Positions 1 to 9,599 of a stretch of 64,000 bases of DNA are shown one piece after another (position 1 is the first letter of the stretch; the number at the start of each line of letters is the position of its first letter). The position numbers and the translations under genes were made by a program. The notes under the pieces were generated by a model. The model made no database searches. It saw nothing but the letters and a program-made list of their open reading frames with translations, and was not told the DNA's origin. This DNA comes from Nitrosomonas communis (GTDB lineage: Bacteria > Pseudomonadota > Gammaproteobacteria > Burkholderiales > Nitrosomonadaceae): positions 1 through 64,000 of the forward strand of contig NZ_JAGFJM010000017.1 in the NCBI RefSeq assembly GCF_024102715.1, written 5' to 3'.

Positions 1-507
1 CTGCGCGAGCTCTGCTTCGCCGACCTTTTCTGCAAGCAATGTTGCAATGGATACGCCCAATATAAAATCATTGACATGACCAAATTTGTGTAAGCGTAAA
101 TGGCCGCTTTTATCGATCAGGATGGTCGTAGGTGTGCCCTGCATCTGATAAGTCATCATGGTGTGCGGGATGACATGATGCTCATTCGGTTTATCAATTC
201 CGATCGGAAAGCGTAAGCGATATTCATAGGCAAATACTTCAAGTGCTTCCCGCCCCATTACTGAATGATGCTCAAAGACTGTATGGAGGCCAATCACGGC
301 AACTTGGCCTGGATCAAATTCCTCGAATATCCGTTGCGCCTGAGGAATACTCATCTGGACACAACCCGGGCACAGCATCTGAAAGGCATGAAGCAGCACC
401 ACTTTGCCACGCAAGGAAGCTAGCGAAATCGGCTCGGACGTATTGAGCCAGCCCGTGGTTTGAAGCTCTGGCGCCAGAATTTTTTTAACAGCCTGATCAT
501 TCTTCAT
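1..507 (-). CDS. TlpA/AhpC-type redoxin, 3' end cut by window
   Basis: A reading frame starts with ATG at 507 and stays open for 169 codons to the window edge, so the C-terminus is missing. A ribosome binding site (AGGAC) lies 8 bases upstream. The protein has a thioredoxin-fold pattern: a phrase like LRGKVVLLHAF leads into a CPGC pair (Cys46 and Cys49), followed by the usual GTPTTILIDKSG strand near residue 130. The family reduces or exchanges disulfides or peroxides. No signal peptide is visible, so it is probably cytoplasmic, unlike most TlpA proteins. Its substrate cannot be told from sequence. It lies downstream of cytochrome P460 on the same strand but is separated from it by a terminator, so it is likely its own transcription unit. 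Confidence 0.8.
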   Translation of the reverse strand, partial: MKNDQAVKKILAPELQTTGWLNTSEPISLASLRGKVVLLHAFQMLCPGCVQMSIPQAQRIFEEFDPGQVAVIGLHTVFEHHSVMGREALEVFAYEYRLRFPIGIDKPNEHHVIPHTMMTYQMQGTPTTILIDKSGHLRLHKFGHVNDFILGVSIATLLAEKVGEAELAQ

Positions 508-591
508 TAATTAATGTCCTCTTGGAAATACTAGCAAGTTAGCTATGGATACGAATATAAATAGTCCGATGAACAACTCAGTGAATTTTAG

Positions 592-645
592 CAAAAAGAA
601 AGGGCAAGTTATTCTGCGCTGCGAAGCGCTGGAAATAAATTGCCC
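592..645 (-). terminator. Rho-independent terminator after cytochrome P460
   Basis: Read on the minus strand, a GGGCAA...TTGCCC stem (arms at 640-645 and 602-607) encloses a second stem, GCGCT/AGCGC, with a four-base loop. It is followed by TTTCTTTTT. It sits about 80 bases after the P460 stop codon, where a factor-independent terminator would be expected. Confidence 0.75.
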
Positions 646-726
646 CCATTATTCTAGAACTTGAAGATACTATCGTAGTTTTGGCAAGCTCTCTCTCCTG
701 TTTATCAACTTACCATGATACTTTGT

Positions 727-1332
727 TCATTTTCCGGGTTTGCCAGCACGCAATACCGGGTAGTATTGGGTAAAGACGTTGTCTTCAGCAGCATTTTCTT
801 TATGACAAGCGTTGCAAGATTCATCAGCTTGCGGAGCCGCACTCTTGCTTGCATAGCTTTCATAGCCAAAGTATGCCCAATGGTTGGGTCGATCAGCAAA
901 ACGCTTCGAATCCTTGACAGTAGCAGCTATGCCAAGATATTCACCCTGAAAGTAACCTTTACCACTTGCCGCTTCTTTGGTACCGACACTCACCAATTCC
1001 TTGACGATAATCGTACCATCACGGAACTTTCCAGTTTGTTTCCAGTGCGCCCAGCTTACAGGATCGATATAAACATTGTGAAACTCAGGAAATGCTGGAT
1101 TGCCGTCATTCATATCTTTTGGTGTCACAGGCGAGCCAACGAAAATCCATTCACGATAATTTCTTGGAGTCAACAACTCTCCATCCTTGTTGAAATGAGC
1201 ATATGTTGTTCTTCCCTGCTCATGATGACCATCATGCTGACCAGCAGTAACAGAAGTTGCCTGGCCAACCAACAGACCTGATAACAATAATGGCGATAAA
1301 CCACCTAACAACGTTCTTTTAAACTGTGACAT
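727..1332 (-). CDS. cytL: Cytochrome P460
   Basis: Periplasmic monohaem c-type enzyme that in Nitrosomonas europaea oxidises hydroxylamine, with NO, to N2O. The precursor is 201 residues if ATG 1332 is used, which has AGGG seven bases upstream; a TTG two codons earlier is less likely. Residues 1-30 are a Sec signal peptide. The haem motif CNACH is at 173-177. Lys111, in the phrase IIVKELVSVG, aligns with the lysine cross-linked to the haem in the N. europaea enzyme (Lys70 mature, from memory of that sequence). Two distal positions differ from N. europaea as I recall it: Ala136 stands where Glu96 is, and His85 where Arg44 is. The gene is monocistronic, with a terminator behind it and a divergent nitroreductase ahead. 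Confidence 0.93.
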   Translation of the reverse strand: MSQFKRTLLGGLSPLLLSGLLVGQATSVTAGQHDGHHEQGRTTYAHFNKDGELLTPRNYREWIFVGSPVTPKDMNDGNPAFPEFHNVYIDPVSWAHWKQTGKFRDGTIIVKELVSVGTKEAASGKGYFQGEYLGIAATVKDSKRFADRPNHWAYFGYESYASKSAAPQADESCNACHKENAAEDNVFTQYYPVLRAGKPGK

Positions 1333-1533
1333 AATCAATCCCTAAAGTAATTAAATTAGAATGACGCACGGAAAGCAGTTATCAATAAAGTCCGCTCTCT
1401 TTTTTATGGTAGACAGAGCAAGGTGCTACGTCAAGGCAAGAATCTTATTACATTTACCGCATTCATACCGAGTTTGAGCAAATTTTATTGATCAGCTTTC
1501 CCATATATCTACAAATGGCAAATTAGAAAAAGC

Positions 1534-2136
1534 ATGAATGTAACAACAGCTATTCGTTTACGTAGATCGATTAAAGCTTTCGATCCCGGACACAAAATAA
1601 GTGACGCTGAGACAACGCATTTAATGTCACTCGCACTGCTTTCTCCAACCGCTTTTAATATCCAGAACTGGCGTTTTGTGCTGGTGCAGGATCCTGATTT
1701 GCGACGTCAACTACGTGCAGCAGCCTGGGACCAGGCGCAGATCACCGATGCTTCACTATTAATCATATTAGCTGCCGACTTGAAATCCTGGCAAAAAGAA
1801 CCCTCGCGTTACTGGAAAAATGTGCCGCAAGCTATTCAATCGTTTCTTATTCCTGTCATTGATCAATATTACAATGGTCGGGAACAGGTACAACGCGATG
1901 AAGCGATGCGTTCATGCGGAATAGCGGCAATGACGCTTATGCTGGCGGCCCAAGAAATGGGTTATGCTTCTTGCCCTATGGACGGCTTCGATTTTGAAGC
2001 AGTGGCAAAACTGATTAACCTGCCTGAGAATTATGTGATCTCAATGTTTGTTGCTATTGGCAAAGGAATCAAAGAAGCATGGCCCCGTGGGGGACAACTC
2101 CCTTTAGAAGAAATCATCATTTATGATAAATTCTAG
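1534..2136 (+). CDS. Nitroreductase family protein
   Basis: A 200-residue protein of the NfsB/nitroreductase fold, normal length for the family. These are FMN-dependent, NAD(P)H-using cytoplasmic enzymes that usually act as dimers. Family marks are the N-terminal RLRRSIKAFDP stretch (FMN phosphate-binding arginines), the SPTAFNIQNWRF segment near residues 36-47, and the late GYASCPMDGFD loop near 147-157. The real substrate is unknown and quinone or nitroaromatic reduction is only a family guess. It is divergent from cytochrome P460 over a roughly 200-base gap and convergent with the Sel1 lipoprotein. The ribosome binding site is weak (GAAAAAG). Confidence 0.85.
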   Translation: MNVTTAIRLRRSIKAFDPGHKISDAETTHLMSLALLSPTAFNIQNWRFVLVQDPDLRRQLRAAAWDQAQITDASLLIILAADLKSWQKEPSRYWKNVPQAIQSFLIPVIDQYYNGREQVQRDEAMRSCGIAAMTLMLAAQEMGYASCPMDGFDFEAVAKLINLPENYVISMFVAIGKGIKEAWPRGGQLPLEEIIIYDKF

Positions 2137-2223
2137 CCTCTTTGTTCATGCTTCTTGTAATGTTTGGTAACTAAAACTTCCCACCATAAAACAACAGAAA
2201 GCGGCAATAAACGAAAAATTAAC

Positions 2224-2892
2224 CTAATTTCCTGCGGCTCGTATTGCCTCAAGATTTTCTTTAGCATCTTGATTTCCTTGAGCTGCGGCTTTCTCGAACC
2301 ATTCTATCGATTTTTGAGTATCTTTCGCCACACCCTCGCCTATCAAATACATCACACCGAGGTTATTTTGGGCATCCACATTACCTTGCGCAGCAGCCTT
2401 GGAAAACCATTCCACAGCTTTAGCAGAATCTTGGGGAACACCGTGACCTTCTGCATACAATAGCCCCAGATTAAATTGAGCGCCCGGGTGTCCTTGTTCA
2501 GCGGCACGATAAAACCACGCTGCAGCTGTTTCTAGATCATAGTCCATAATCTTTCCCGTCGCATCCTTGGATATGGCCTCTCCAGAATAGAACAAGGAAC
2601 CAAGCGCATTCTGCGCTTCGGCATCACCGGCCTCTGCATCCTGGCGTAATTTTTGGAACCGCTCCTCAGGCGTTAAACCATCATTCGCTGTCGGCATGAT
2701 TTTTTTTAGCAGATCAGCCTTTTCTTCTGGCGTCAATCCTTCCTGTAATATCGATGGCAATTCATTGATAGCAGTAATCTCATCCGGTAGTTTTTTCGAG
2801 GATCCGTCTGTCTTGGATATTTCTGAGGATGTATCTTCACCGCAACCAGCAAGCGCTAACAACGCAAATAATATAAAAGCACGCATATTCAT
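2224..2892 (-). CDS. Sel1-repeat lipoprotein
   Basis: A roughly 222-residue lipoprotein: a short hydrophobic signal ends in the lipobox LAGC near residue 18, so it should be acylated and exported. After a polar, Lys/Glu/Ser-rich linker come three to four Sel1-like (TPR-type) repeats of about 36 residues, with A-N-LG-LYAEG-GV and A-EWF-KAA-QG signatures. Such repeats usually mediate protein contacts, so no enzymatic role is implied. ATG 2892 is chosen over the TTG at 2895; the ribosome binding site is poor (AGAAGAG, distant), so the start could also be ATG 2886. It is convergent with the nitroreductase. Confidence 0.82.
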   Translation of the reverse strand: MNMRAFILFALLALAGCGEDTSSEISKTDGSSKKLPDEITAINELPSILQEGLTPEEKADLLKKIMPTANDGLTPEERFQKLRQDAEAGDAEAQNALGSLFYSGEAISKDATGKIMDYDLETAAAWFYRAAEQGHPGAQFNLGLLYAEGHGVPQDSAKAVEWFSKAAAQGNVDAQNNLGVMYLIGEGVAKDTQKSIEWFEKAAAQGNQDAKENLEAIRAAGN

Positions 2893-3038
2893 CAAATAAT
2901 TTCGCTCTTCTTATCGAACAAGTCGTAAAATCAATAAAAATTATAACATTTTGTGTTGCATCACAGTCGGATATAGTCAGTAAATGCCAGCGGCCAGATT
3001 AACAAGAAGTTCATAAAATGATGATTCAGATACTAACA

Positions 3039-3794
3039 CTATTTAGCACCTGCCTTTTGTAGCAAATCAATGACGCCCTTATGATCGTATTTTCTTGCCA
3101 ACAATAATGCAGTCGCCCCGTTTTCTGCTTCGGTATTAATTTTCGCACCACCGGCAAGCAGCGTCATAGTTGCCCCCTGATGACCATTTTGTGCAGCCAG
3201 CATCAGTGCAGTCACACCATTTTTTGCCTGACTATTAACTTCAGCGTTTGCTCGGAGCAAATACTGGATTACGACTTGGTTACCCATCTGTGATGCCAGC
3301 ATGAGCGCTGTAATGCCTTCATTAGTCGTGGCATTGACATCAGCATTTGTGGCAAGCAATAAACGCACCATCTCTATGCGATTTCTTTGGGATGCCAGCA
3401 TCAATGCAGTCATCCCATTATTGCTAGTCGCGTTTATATCGGCTTCAACAGTAAGCAATGCCTGAACAACCCCTAGACGATCATCCTGTGCAGCAAACAT
3501 AAGCGCCGTGTATCCTTTATCTGCCTTCGCATTTGCATTTGCCCCCGAGGCAAGCAAAAATTTGACTATATTTTCATGACCATTCTGCGCAGCAGTAATT
3601 AATGCCATATCCTTATCACGTATTTCATAATTCTTTCCAGAAGCTGAAAGTAGCTCTTTAACTTGGGATAAGTTACCACGAGCAGCTGCATTGACCAGAT
3701 CGCTGTTTTCTAGACTGGCCCATACATTATTTGGTAGATGCAGCCATCCTATCAGGGCACATAAAACATATAAATGATTCCTTGACCAGCGCAT
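3039..3794 (-). CDS. Exported ankyrin-repeat protein
   Basis: A 251-residue protein with a Sec-type signal in the first ~26 residues (a hydrophobic LYVLCALIGWLHL core, cleavage probably after VWA). The rest is about seven ankyrin repeats of 33 residues carrying the G-TALM-A-Q-G----V--LL consensus. This is a periplasmic binding scaffold by family; the partner is unknown. The start is well supported by AGAAGGAG just upstream of the ATG. It lies 84 bases after dgt on the same strand and could be the last gene of the aroK-aroB-dgt run, though no promoter or terminator was resolved between them. Confidence 0.85.
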   Translation of the reverse strand: MRWSRNHLYVLCALIGWLHLPNNVWASLENSDLVNAAARGNLSQVKELLSASGKNYEIRDKDMALITAAQNGHENIVKFLLASGANANAKADKGYTALMFAAQDDRLGVVQALLTVEADINATSNNGMTALMLASQRNRIEMVRLLLATNADVNATTNEGITALMLASQMGNQVVIQYLLRANAEVNSQAKNGVTALMLAAQNGHQGATMTLLAGGAKINTEAENGATALLLARKYDHKGVIDLLQKAGAK

Positions 3795-3878
3795 TTTACT
3801 TCTCCTTCTTCTATGTAGTATTTACCCAATAATCGGCTCATTCCATCTAACATCCGGCACCCACCAAAGGAATGGACT

Positions 3879-5000
3879 TTAGCTTTCATTGATGACAAAC
3901 AGTCGCTGGTATTCCTTGATTGCAAAACGATCAGTCATGCCTGCAATATAATCAGCGATAGCCTGATGTCCATATTGAGAAAATTTAATTTGGTAAGCTG
4001 CAGGTAGCAACCGAATATCTGAATTAAACGCATTGAATAACATTTTAATCGTATGTTGTGCTTTATTACTCATGCGTATCACTTGAAAATGCCGATAAAG
4101 ATTCTCATGCAAAAAGCTTTTTAATTCTTGCTGCTCTTGTTTAATCTTTTCGCTGAATTCAATCAGACAAGGCGCTGATCGCACCGCAGCCGGACAAGTT
4201 GGCCGCACGTTTTCGATATTGATTTTGCTTTGCAGAGTTAAATCGGTAGCGAGAGTATTGATCATGCCACGTATCGTTTCATGAATTAAACGTCGGCCTG
4301 CTATACTTGGATAATCCTTTTTTACCTGATGCAGATGCCTGGAAAACATCTCCACTTGTTCCAGTTGTACTAAGGCAATTAAACCAGAACGCAAACCATC
4401 ATCTACATCGTGATTATTATACGCAATTTCATCTGCAAGATTGGCGAGCTGCGCTTCCAGTGAGGGCCTTTGATTGTTTAGAAAACGCACTCCTACCTCA
4501 CCCAGCCTCTTAGCATTTTTCCTAGAAGCATGCTTGAGGATACCTTCACGTGTTTCAAAACATAAATTCAAACCATCGAAAGCACCATAACGCTCTTCAA
4601 GAACATCAACTACCCTTAAAGACTGTAAATTATGCTCAAAGCCGCCATACTCCTTCATGCAATGATTCAGGGCATCCTGTCCTGCATGACCAAAAGGTGT
4701 ATGCCCCAGATCATGTGCCAGCGCTATCGCTTCAACTAAATCCTCGTTCAGCTGTAAGTTACGCGCAATAGAGCGCCCAATCTGGGCTACTTCCAGGCTA
4801 TGTGTCAGACGCGTGCGAAACAAATCTCCCTCATGGTTAACAAATACTTGCGTTTTATACTCAAGTCGACGGAAAGCCGTGGAATGAATCACTCGATCAC
4901 GATCACGTTGAAATTCACCGCGACCAGAAGGTGCTGTTTCTTTGATGGAACGCCCACGCGAATTACTAGGGGATACCGCATAAGGCGCCAGATCACTCAT
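3879..5000 (-). CDS. dgt: dGTPase-like HD phosphohydrolase
   Basis: A 373-residue deoxyguanosinetriphosphate triphosphohydrolase-like protein of the shorter bacterial class. The HD-domain metal ligands are visible: TRLTHSLEV (first His), then the [10 protein letters not shown] block near residues 91-100 and a later [12 protein letters not shown] segment. The N-terminal arginine-rich [17 protein letters not shown] stretch is typical of the family. It hydrolyses dNTPs to nucleoside and triphosphate and so helps balance nucleotide pools. Its ATG overlaps the end of aroB by eight bases, indicating translational coupling. Confidence 0.9.
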   Translation of the reverse strand: MSDLAPYAVSPSNSRGRSIKETAPSGRGEFQRDRDRVIHSTAFRRLEYKTQVFVNHEGDLFRTRLTHSLEVAQIGRSIARNLQLNEDLVEAIALAHDLGHTPFGHAGQDALNHCMKEYGGFEHNLQSLRVVDVLEERYGAFDGLNLCFETREGILKHASRKNAKRLGEVGVRFLNNQRPSLEAQLANLADEIAYNNHDVDDGLRSGLIALVQLEQVEMFSRHLHQVKKDYPSIAGRRLIHETIRGMINTLATDLTLQSKINIENVRPTCPAAVRSAPCLIEFSEKIKQEQQELKSFLHENLYRHFQVIRMSNKAQHTIKMLFNAFNSDIRLLPAAYQIKFSQYGHQAIADYIAGMTDRFAIKEYQRLFVINES

Positions 5001-6102
5001 TTGCCGTACAAGTTAGCAGCGTCTCTGTCAAAATCGATGCGGGAACATCATGACTCATCACTGCCTCACCAATACGCTTCAGCAGAATGAAATGCATATT
5101 TCCCTCCTCCACCTTTTTATCAAGCCTCATCAAGCTCAAATAATCATCTGGAGAAAATTTGGGCGCAATGACCGGCAGATCTGCCATTTGAAATAGTCGA
5201 CGTATGCGCCCGAAATCGCTTTCACTAATTAGCTTTAGTTGTTTCGATAATTCTGCGGCCATGATGGTGCCGGCAGCAACCGCTTCGCCATGTAACCATA
5301 CACCATAACCCATTGCGTTTTCAATTGCATGCCCAAAGGTATGGCCAAGATTGAGTAATGACCGCACACCACTTTCACGCTCATCCGCTGCAACAATCTC
5401 CGCTTTGATCTCGCAACTGCGGTAAATGGCCTTACTCAGAGCATCTGCATCACGCGCAATCAACCTGGTCATATTTTGTTCCAGCCAATCAAAAAAATGG
5501 GCATCACGTATGAGACCGTATTTGATCACTTCAGCAATCCCTGCACGCAACTCTCTGTCCGGCAAAGTGTCAAGCGTTGCACTATCTGTCAGCACCAGTC
5601 GCGGCTGATAAAATGCACCTATCATATTTTTGCCAAGCGGATGGTTGATGCCCGTCTTACCGCCCACCGAAGAATCCACTTGTGCAAGCAATGTCGTAGG
5701 AATCTGAACAAAGGGCACGCCCCGCAAATAGGTTGCTGCCGCAAACCCTGTCAGATCACCAATAACTCCCCCACCTAACGCAATGAGTGCAGTCTTTCGC
5801 TCACAGCGTTGCTCCAGCAAAGCATCAAAAATCAAATTTAATGTTTGCCAATTTTTATGATCTTCACCATCAGGTAAAACAATTGATACCGAGAGGATCC
5901 CATGTTTCTCAAGCGCCGCACGCAATCTATCCAGATAAAAAGGCGCTACAGTAGTATTAGTTACAATTGCAACCCGTTTTTGCAGCAAATGAGGCAATAA
6001 TAAATCTACCCGCTCTAATATTTCCTTCCCAATGTGGATAGGATAACTTCGATCCTGCTCGGCAGAAAATAATGCCACTTTAACAGTCTGTATGTCATTC
6101 AT
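4993..6102 (-). CDS. aroB: 3-dehydroquinate synthase
   Basis: A full-length 369-residue AroB that converts DAHP to 3-dehydroquinate in the shikimate pathway using NAD and a divalent metal. Visible marks are the NAD-binding [10 protein letters not shown] and [21 protein letters not shown] blocks, [17 protein letters not shown], and the metal-binding [12 protein letters not shown] histidines. It follows aroK at a 126-base gap and overlaps dgt. The aroK-aroB order is widespread in proteobacteria, which supports both calls. Confidence 0.96.
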   Translation of the reverse strand: MNDIQTVKVALFSAEQDRSYPIHIGKEILERVDLLLPHLLQKRVAIVTNTTVAPFYLDRLRAALEKHGILSVSIVLPDGEDHKNWQTLNLIFDALLEQRCERKTALIALGGGVIGDLTGFAAATYLRGVPFVQIPTTLLAQVDSSVGGKTGINHPLGKNMIGAFYQPRLVLTDSATLDTLPDRELRAGIAEVIKYGLIRDAHFFDWLEQNMTRLIARDADALSKAIYRSCEIKAEIVAADERESGVRSLLNLGHTFGHAIENAMGYGVWLHGEAVAAGTIMAAELSKQLKLISESDFGRIRRLFQMADLPVIAPKFSPDDYLSLMRLDKKVEEGNMHFILLKRIGEAVMSHDVPASILTETLLTCTANE

Positions 6103-6195
6103 ATGAAGTAATTAATTTCAGAAAAAAATGACTAGCCAGAATTTCTCATTGATTTGATTGATAAACCGCGATCATACTTTTTTTGAGTTAAATTG

Positions 6196-6214
6196 CCTCC
6201 GGCAAAGCCGGGGG
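6196..6214. other. GC-rich hairpin between aroK and aroB
   Basis: An eight-pair stem (one G-T pair) around an AAA loop lies in the aroK-aroB gap. It has no U-run on the minus strand, so it is not a classical terminator for aroK. It may stabilise or attenuate the transcript, or be incidental. Confidence 0.3.
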
Positions 6215-6228
6215 ATTACCTCGTTTAT

Positions 6229-6813
6229 TTACCGCTTCGGCCTTAATTTTTTTAATTTGAAGAAAAGCAGCTTTCGGGCTAGCCGCTGCACCAAAGAACG
6301 TACCCCCTGCTTTCCGCTATCGATAATGATATGCGCTGTCTCACGGTAAAGGACATCACGTTGCGCATGAAGCTCTGTTAATCTGGCATGCAGATCCTCG
6401 GTCTGAAGTAATGGTCTGTTTTTATCAGAGCGCGTCCTTCGCTGCAACTCATCCACGGAAGCACTCAAGTAAACCACGATACCATGCTGTCTTAATAAGG
6501 CGCGATTGTCAGCACTCAGCACTGCGCCACCACCAGTAGCCAGCACAATATCCTCTGCCTGCACCAATTCTTGCAGCACCTCAGTTTCCCGTCTCCGAAA
6601 CCCAGCCTCTCCTTCAATTTCAAAAATCAAAGGAATCTTAACACCAGTACGCTGCTGAATTTCATGATCGGAATCAACAAATGTTTTACCTATATAGTTT
6701 GCCAGTAATTTACCAATCGTGGTCTTACCGGCACCCATCATACCTATAAGAATAACATTCCCCTGTAAAAATTTTACTTCGTTATTTTTTTTAGTGGTCT
6801 TGATTAATTGCAT
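6229..6813 (-). CDS. aroK: Shikimate kinase
   Basis: Phosphorylates shikimate with ATP in aromatic amino-acid synthesis. From ATG 6813 the protein is 194 residues, close to the family's ~175. The frame is open further upstream to 6927, but that stretch (Cys/Trp/Gly-rich) does not look like AroK, so the shorter start is preferred; ATG 6879 is a second candidate. The Walker A motif GMMGAGKTT is near residue 24, followed by DSDHEIQQRTG (substrate-binding Asp), FRRRE and the TGGGAVL substrate loop, then RNRPLL-like (KNRPLLQT) lid residues. The C-terminus is lysine/arginine-rich. First gene of the aroK-aroB-dgt run. Confidence 0.9.
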   Translation of the reverse strand: MQLIKTTKKNNEVKFLQGNVILIGMMGAGKTTIGKLLANYIGKTFVDSDHEIQQRTGVKIPLIFEIEGEAGFRRRETEVLQELVQAEDIVLATGGGAVLSADNRALLRQHGIVVYLSASVDELQRRTRSDKNRPLLQTEDLHARLTELHAQRDVLYRETAHIIIDSGKQGVRSLVQRLARKLLFFKLKKLRPKR

Positions 6814-7016
6814 AAATGCAATTGTAACGGAAATACCCCCACCTACGCAGGGATTCCAGGCAGCGCACAAAAAATTCATTCTCTTTATACCCTTACCAGT
6901 AGCCGTAGTCATTTTCCAGCAAACCAAGAAACAATAACCTCATCACATCCACTTTCAGAGAAAAATGAAAAGCTTTTTATTTGAATTTAAACAATTATTT
7001 TGAATCTTAAATTATT

Positions 7017-7041
7017 ATAGTTGACTAGTTCAGTAGGGTAT
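7017..7041. promoter_or_regulatory. IscR type 1 binding site upstream of suf operon
   Basis: The 25 bases match the published E. coli IscR type 1 site consensus (ATASYYGACT...RSTAT) at 24 of 25 positions when compared by eye; only the C of the right half-site core is changed, to A. The site overlaps the -35 box of the best promoter for the downstream iscR-suf genes. [2Fe-2S]-IscR bound here would repress its own operon, the expected autoregulation. Confidence 0.85.
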
Positions 7042-7049
7042 TATATAGT
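7021..7049 (+). promoter_or_regulatory. Sigma70-type promoter of the iscR-suf operon
   Basis: TTGACT at 7021-7026 and TATAGT at 7044-7049 are separated by 17 bases, an excellent -35/-10 pair. A second, weaker pair (TTTACA at 7072, TATATA at 7095) lies downstream. From the first promoter the leader would be about 250 bases. It contains the perfect palindrome GCGATATATCGC at 7191-7202 and no convincing ORF. The rest of the aroK-iscR gap (6814-7304) is AT-rich and otherwise featureless. Confidence 0.7.
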
Positions 7050-7304
7050 TGATAAAAATAATCAAGTATTATTTACAAACTTTTATTATTTATCTATATA
7101 AATAGCGCAGGTTCGCAAATAGAGTGAATTTCATGTGTTCTTCGGATCTGAAAACGCACGGAAAAAGACGATGCAAGAAAGCACAGTCCGGCGATATATC
7201 GCGAGGACACCAAAGCTTACTTCCAAGATCCCTTCGTCAAATATACCACCTGAAACTATTTGTGGATCCGATCAACAATTTTTTATTGTACTAAGGAATC
7301 TAGT

Positions 7305-7772
7305 ATGAGACTGACAACGAAAGGACGATTTGCAGTGACGGCACTTTTGGATCTGGCGATGCAGCATAGCAACGGGCCTGTCACACTCGCTGACATCAGC
7401 CAGCGTCAGAAAATTTCACTGTCATATCTTGAACAATTATTTGCAAAATTACGCCAGCGTGAACTTGTCGACAGTGTGCGCGGTCCAGGCGGAGGTTATT
7501 GCCTAGCTAAGAGTTTAGAGCAAGTATCTATTGCAGATATTATTCTCGCTGTCGATGAGCCGATTGATAACACGCGATGCGGTGGCAAAGAAAATTGCCT
7601 GAATGATGGTAAATGCATGACCCATGACTTATGGGCAGAACTCAATGACATTATTTTCAATTATCTTGGCGGCGTAACATTAAAGCAGTTAGTCGATGAA
7701 CAAAAACAACGTGAGCAACAACGTGAGCAAGCTGTTGTCAAATTGTATGACATGCGTGAAGCAGCATTTTAA
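7305..7772 (+). CDS. iscR: Rrf2-family Fe-S regulator IscR
   Basis: A 155-residue repressor that senses Fe-S status. The winged-helix N-terminus MRLTTKGRFAVTALLDLA and the SLSYLEQLFAKLR-RELV-S-RGPGGGY block are classical IscR. Three cysteines, in C-x5-C-x5-C spacing within CGGKENCLNDGKC, followed by MTH, supply the [2Fe-2S] ligands. ATG 7305 is chosen over an upstream in-frame start because IscR homologues begin with MRLT and AAGGA lies seven bases ahead. It leads the SUF operon and has an IscR box in its promoter, so autoregulation is expected. Confidence 0.95.
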   Translation: MRLTTKGRFAVTALLDLAMQHSNGPVTLADISQRQKISLSYLEQLFAKLRQRELVDSVRGPGGGYCLAKSLEQVSIADIILAVDEPIDNTRCGGKENCLNDGKCMTHDLWAELNDIIFNYLGGVTLKQLVDEQKQREQQREQAVVKLYDMREAAF

Positions 7773-7806
7773 TGCTAACTAACTGATTAACTGATAGAGA
7801 AAAATC

Positions 7807-8160
7807 ATGGCGATCACATTGACTGAACGTGCAGCCAAACAAATCCAACAGCAACTGGCAAAACGCGGTAAAGGATTAGCTTTACGAATCAGTATAAAAA
7901 AATCCGGATGCTCTGGTTTCACTTATATCTTTGATTATGCTGATGAGATGCAAGAAGATGATGAGCTTTTTGAGTCATACGACGCAAAAATCATCGTGAA
8001 CCGCGATAATCTATCTTATTTCGATGGCTCGGAGATAGATTTTGTTAAGGAAGGTCTAAATAGTATTTTTAAGTTTAACAACCCCAATATTGAAAATACT
8101 TGTGGCTGCGGTGAAAGCTTCAGTCTCAAAACATCTGAAAAGTCTAAGGAAAATATATAA
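7807..8160 (+). CDS. sufA: A-type Fe-S carrier (SufA/IscA/HesB)
   Basis: A 117-residue A-type carrier protein that holds Fe-S clusters after assembly and passes them to targets. The three cluster cysteines are present: the first in [10 protein letters not shown] (near residue 35) and the pair in NTCGCGESF near residue 99. It lies 34 bases after iscR and only two bases before the sufB ATG, so it is certainly in the operon. The symbol reflects operon context; by sequence alone it could be named iscA. Confidence 0.93.
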   Translation: MAITLTERAAKQIQQQLAKRGKGLALRISIKKSGCSGFTYIFDYADEMQEDDELFESYDAKIIVNRDNLSYFDGSEIDFVKEGLNSIFKFNNPNIENTCGCGESFSLKTSEKSKENI

Positions 8161-8162
8161 AA

Positions 8163-9599
8163 ATGAGTGCTGTACTACAAAATCTTGTAAACCAGCCATA
8201 CAAGCATGGTTTCGTCACAGAAATAGAAGCTGATATTGCACCCAAAGGACTTAACGAAGAAATCATTCGATTGATCTCATCTAAGAAAAATGAGCCTGAA
8301 TGGTTACTTACATTTCGGTTGCAGGCTTATGAAAAATGGCTGAGCATGCCGCAGCCGGGATGGCAAAATGTCAAATATCCTGAAATTGATTTTCAAGCAA
8401 TTAGTTATTACTCGGCTCCCAAGCCGAAAAAGAAACTAGCCAGCATGGATGAGGTGGATCCTGAGTTGCTACGCACCTTTGAAAAACTTGGTGTGCCCAT
8501 GCATGAACGAGCAGCACTTGCGGGAGTGGCTGTTGATGTCATTTTTGACAGTGTATCTGTGGCAACAACTTATAAAGAAAGACTCGCTGAAATAGGGATT
8601 ATTTTTTGCTCGTTTTCTGAAGCGGTGCATAGTCATCCAGAACTCGTTAAAAAATACCTTGGGACTGTCGTGCCAATTGGCGACAATTTTTACGCAGCCC
8701 TTAATTCAGCAGTATTTACCGATGGCTCATTTTGCTTTATTCCCAAAGGCGTCAAATGTCCAATGGATTTATCGACTTACTTTCGCATCAATACTGAAGA
8801 ATCGGGACAATTTGAGCGAACGCTGATCATTGCTGAAGAAGGCGCCTCTGTTTCCTATTTGGAAGGATGCACTGCACCTAGATTTGATACCAATCAATTG
8901 CATGCAGCCGTCGTTGAGTTGATTGCACTGGATAATGCTGAAATCAAATACTCAACTGTGCAGAACTGGTATGCAGGCGATGAAAAAGGGGTTGGCGGAA
9001 TTTATAATTTTGTTACTAAACGTGGTTTAGCAAAAGGGGCTAATTCGCGTATTTCCTGGACCCAAGTTGAAACAGGCTCCGCCATTACGTGGAAATATCC
9101 CTCCTGCATTTTACGTGGTGAAAATTCAGTTGGAGAATTCTATTCAGTTGCTGTTACCAATCATTATCAGCAAGCTGACACTGGTACTAAAATGATTCAT
9201 ATCGGAAGAAATACGCGTAGCACCATTGTTAGCAAAAGTATTTCAGCTGGATATTCTAACAGCAGTTATCGTGGGCTGGTAAGAATTGCGCCTACTGCCG
9301 AGAATGCTCGTAATTATTCGCAATGCGATTCGATGCTCATTGGCGATCAATGCGGTGTCAATACTTTTCCTTATATCCAGGTGCAAAACAATAGCGCTAA
9401 AGTCGAGCATGAAGCATCCACATCACGAATTGGCGAAGATCAACTTTTTTATTTCTTACAGCGTGGTATTGGTGCTGAAGAAGCGGTCTCAATGATTATC
9501 AATGGATTCTGTAAAGAAGTATTTCAGCAATTACCGTTGGAATTTGCGGTTGAAGCAACAAAATTACTCAGTTTTAAATTGGAAGGGAGTGTCGGATGA
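8163..9599 (+). CDS. sufB: Fe-S assembly scaffold SufB
   Basis: A 478-residue SufB, the scaffold subunit of the cytoplasmic SufBC2D complex where sulfur and iron are joined into a cluster. The beta-helix core shows [23 protein letters not shown], the conserved YLEGCTAP cysteine, [19 protein letters not shown], and the C-terminal INTFPYIQV and [15 protein letters not shown] motifs. The stop overlaps the sufC ATG by four bases (ATGA), showing translational coupling. Confidence 0.97.
   Translation: MSAVLQNLVNQPYKHGFVTEIEADIAPKGLNEEIIRLISSKKNEPEWLLTFRLQAYEKWLSMPQPGWQNVKYPEIDFQAISYYSAPKPKKKLASMDEVDPELLRTFEKLGVPMHERAALAGVAVDVIFDSVSVATTYKERLAEIGIIFCSFSEAVHSHPELVKKYLGTVVPIGDNFYAALNSAVFTDGSFCFIPKGVKCPMDLSTYFRINTEESGQFERTLIIAEEGASVSYLEGCTAPRFDTNQLHAAVVELIALDNAEIKYSTVQNWYAGDEKGVGGIYNFVTKRGLAKGANSRISWTQVETGSAITWKYPSCILRGENSVGEFYSVAVTNHYQQADTGTKMIHIGRNTRSTIVSKSISAGYSNSSYRGLVRIAPTAENARNYSQCDSMLIGDQCGVNTFPYIQVQNNSAKVEHEASTSRIGEDQLFYFLQRGIGAEEAVSMIINGFCKEVFQQLPLEFAVEATKLLSFKLEGSVG

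Noticed and set aside
715..1281. 188-codon plus-strand frame opposite cytochrome P460
   Set aside because: Antisense to a gene with an intact haem motif and signal peptide; no ribosome binding site and no family resemblance.
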